From: a bacterium
GTDB taxonomy: Bacteria; Ratteibacteria; UBA8468
NCBI GenBank assembly: GCA_030672255.1
Contig: DAOVGU010000246.1
Location: forward strand, 1-5,493
Direction of reading: 5' to 3'
DNA: 5,493 bases
Below the pieces are notes generated by a model. That model saw only the letters and a program-made list of their open reading frames with translations. It made no database searches and had not been told where the DNA came from. Made by a program: the position numbers and the translations under genes. Positions within the stretch are counted from its first letter, which is position 1. Each line of letters opens with the position of its first letter. This document shows, piece after piece, positions 5,084 through 5,493 of the stretch.

Positions 5084-5493
5084 TCATTTTTTCTTCCACC
5101 TTGTCCCCTCCTTTGTATCCTCTAAAATAATTCCTTTCTCCAGAAGTTTTTTTCTAATCTCATCCGCTTTCTTGAAATCTTTTGCTTTTCTTGTTTCTTC
5201 TCTCTCTTTGATTAAGTTCTTTATTTCTTCATCTACTTCTCTTTTCTCTTTCTCAAGGATGTCAAGAATATTATTAAATTTTAAGAATGTCTTTCTTATC
5301 GCCTGCGCATTTTCTCCATCCATCTCTCCTTTTCCCAAAGAGATATTTGCATTTCGCATAAGAGCGAAGACAAAGGAGAGAGCGGATGAAATGTTCAGGT
5401 CGTCATCAAGAGAATTGGAAAAAGCTTTCTCTAACATCTCCCTTCTATTTTCTAATTCTTTGTTAAAAGTTCCTTTACTGTTTTTATTAATAA
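5084..5493 (-). CDS. cysS: Cysteinyl-tRNA synthetase, C-terminal part (5' end outside the window)
   Basis: The enzyme charges tRNA-Cys with cysteine in the cytoplasm. The frame is open from the right edge (5493) to the TGA at 5084-5086, giving 136 codons of a protein normally about 460-500 residues long. The visible part is the C-terminal helical DALR/anticodon-binding region. It contains the conserved SLDDDLNISSALSFVF segment, a lysine- and glutamate-rich helix with KKADEIRKKLLEKG, and the family's typical ending DTKEGTRWKKK. An ATG at 5437 is internal: upstream codons stay open and continue the same helical region, so it is not the start. The catalytic domain with HIGH and KMSKS motifs lies to the right. 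It points the same way as the operon but is separated from it by about 500 bp of damaged DNA. Confidence 0.92.
   Translation of the reverse strand, partial: INKNSKGTFNKELENRREMLEKAFSNSLDDDLNISSALSFVFALMRNANISLGKGEMDGENAQAIRKTFLKFNNILDILEKEKREVDEEIKNLIKEREETRKAKDFKKADEIRKKLLEKGIILEDTKEGTRWKKK

Noticed and set aside
5435..5437. ATG as the start of a separate 117-residue protein
   Set aside because: The frame stays open to the window edge and the sequence is the C-terminal region of cysteinyl-tRNA synthetase, so this Met is internal.
1..5493. CRISPR array or defence system
   Set aside because: There are no regularly spaced direct repeats with unique spacers, and no nuclease or toxin-antitoxin genes are seen. 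The intron reverse transcriptase tail belongs to a group II intron, not to a retron or DGR, because domains V and VI follow it.

Overview
The window is AT-rich bacterial DNA. It carries a compact minus-strand operon, damaged at both ends, next to the housekeeping gene cysS. The gene mix is Gfo/Idh/MocA dehydrogenase, DegT/DnrJ-type aminotransferase, neutral-ceramidase-like protein and AXE1/dienelactone-type hydrolase, with lysine- and isoleucine-rich proteins, a group II intron and small palindromic repeats. It recalls uncultivated low-GC saccharolytic lineages (Omnitrophota or Planctomycetota type). That is an inference from gene content; no marker in the window fixes the phylum.

Layout, left to right. 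Bases 1-167 are the 3' end of a plus-strand group II intron: a likely C-terminal tail of its reverse transcriptase (2-64), domain V (80-112) and domain VI with a bulged branch-point A at 161. The intron ends at about 167. There it breaks a minus-strand alpha/beta hydrolase gene (168-844), which loses its C-terminal part. Further right on the minus strand come a Gfo/Idh/MocA oxidoreductase (822-1835, TTG start), a neutral-ceramidase-like protein (1822-3129, GTG start) and a DegT/DnrJ/EryC1/StrS aminotransferase (3140-4381, ATG start). The aminotransferase start lies inside the tail of a decayed, frameshifted CBM9-like gene (4371-4579). Junctions between these five genes are overlaps of 11, 14 and 23 nt or a 10-nt gap, so they were probably one transcription unit, transcribed right to left.

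The stretch 4580-5083 holds no intact large gene. It contains a 9-bp direct repeat with 11-bp period, a 15-bp palindrome, a possible insertion-sequence end (4676-4690), a 38-codon lipoprotein that looks truncated (4710-4826), and a roughly 90-bp MITE-like palindromic repeat (4846-4935) just before the lipoprotein ribosome binding site. The C-terminal part of cysS (5084-5493) runs off the right edge, also on the minus strand.

Function. A transaminase, an NAD(P)-dependent sugar or polyol dehydrogenase and two hydrolases, originally behind a carbohydrate-binding protein, suggest catabolism or remodelling of an acylated or amino-substituted sugar or polyol. The substrate cannot be read from the sequence. 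Mobile DNA appears to have eroded both flanks: the intron broke the last gene, and an insertion or deletion near the first left a CBM9 remnant. The three central genes are intact.
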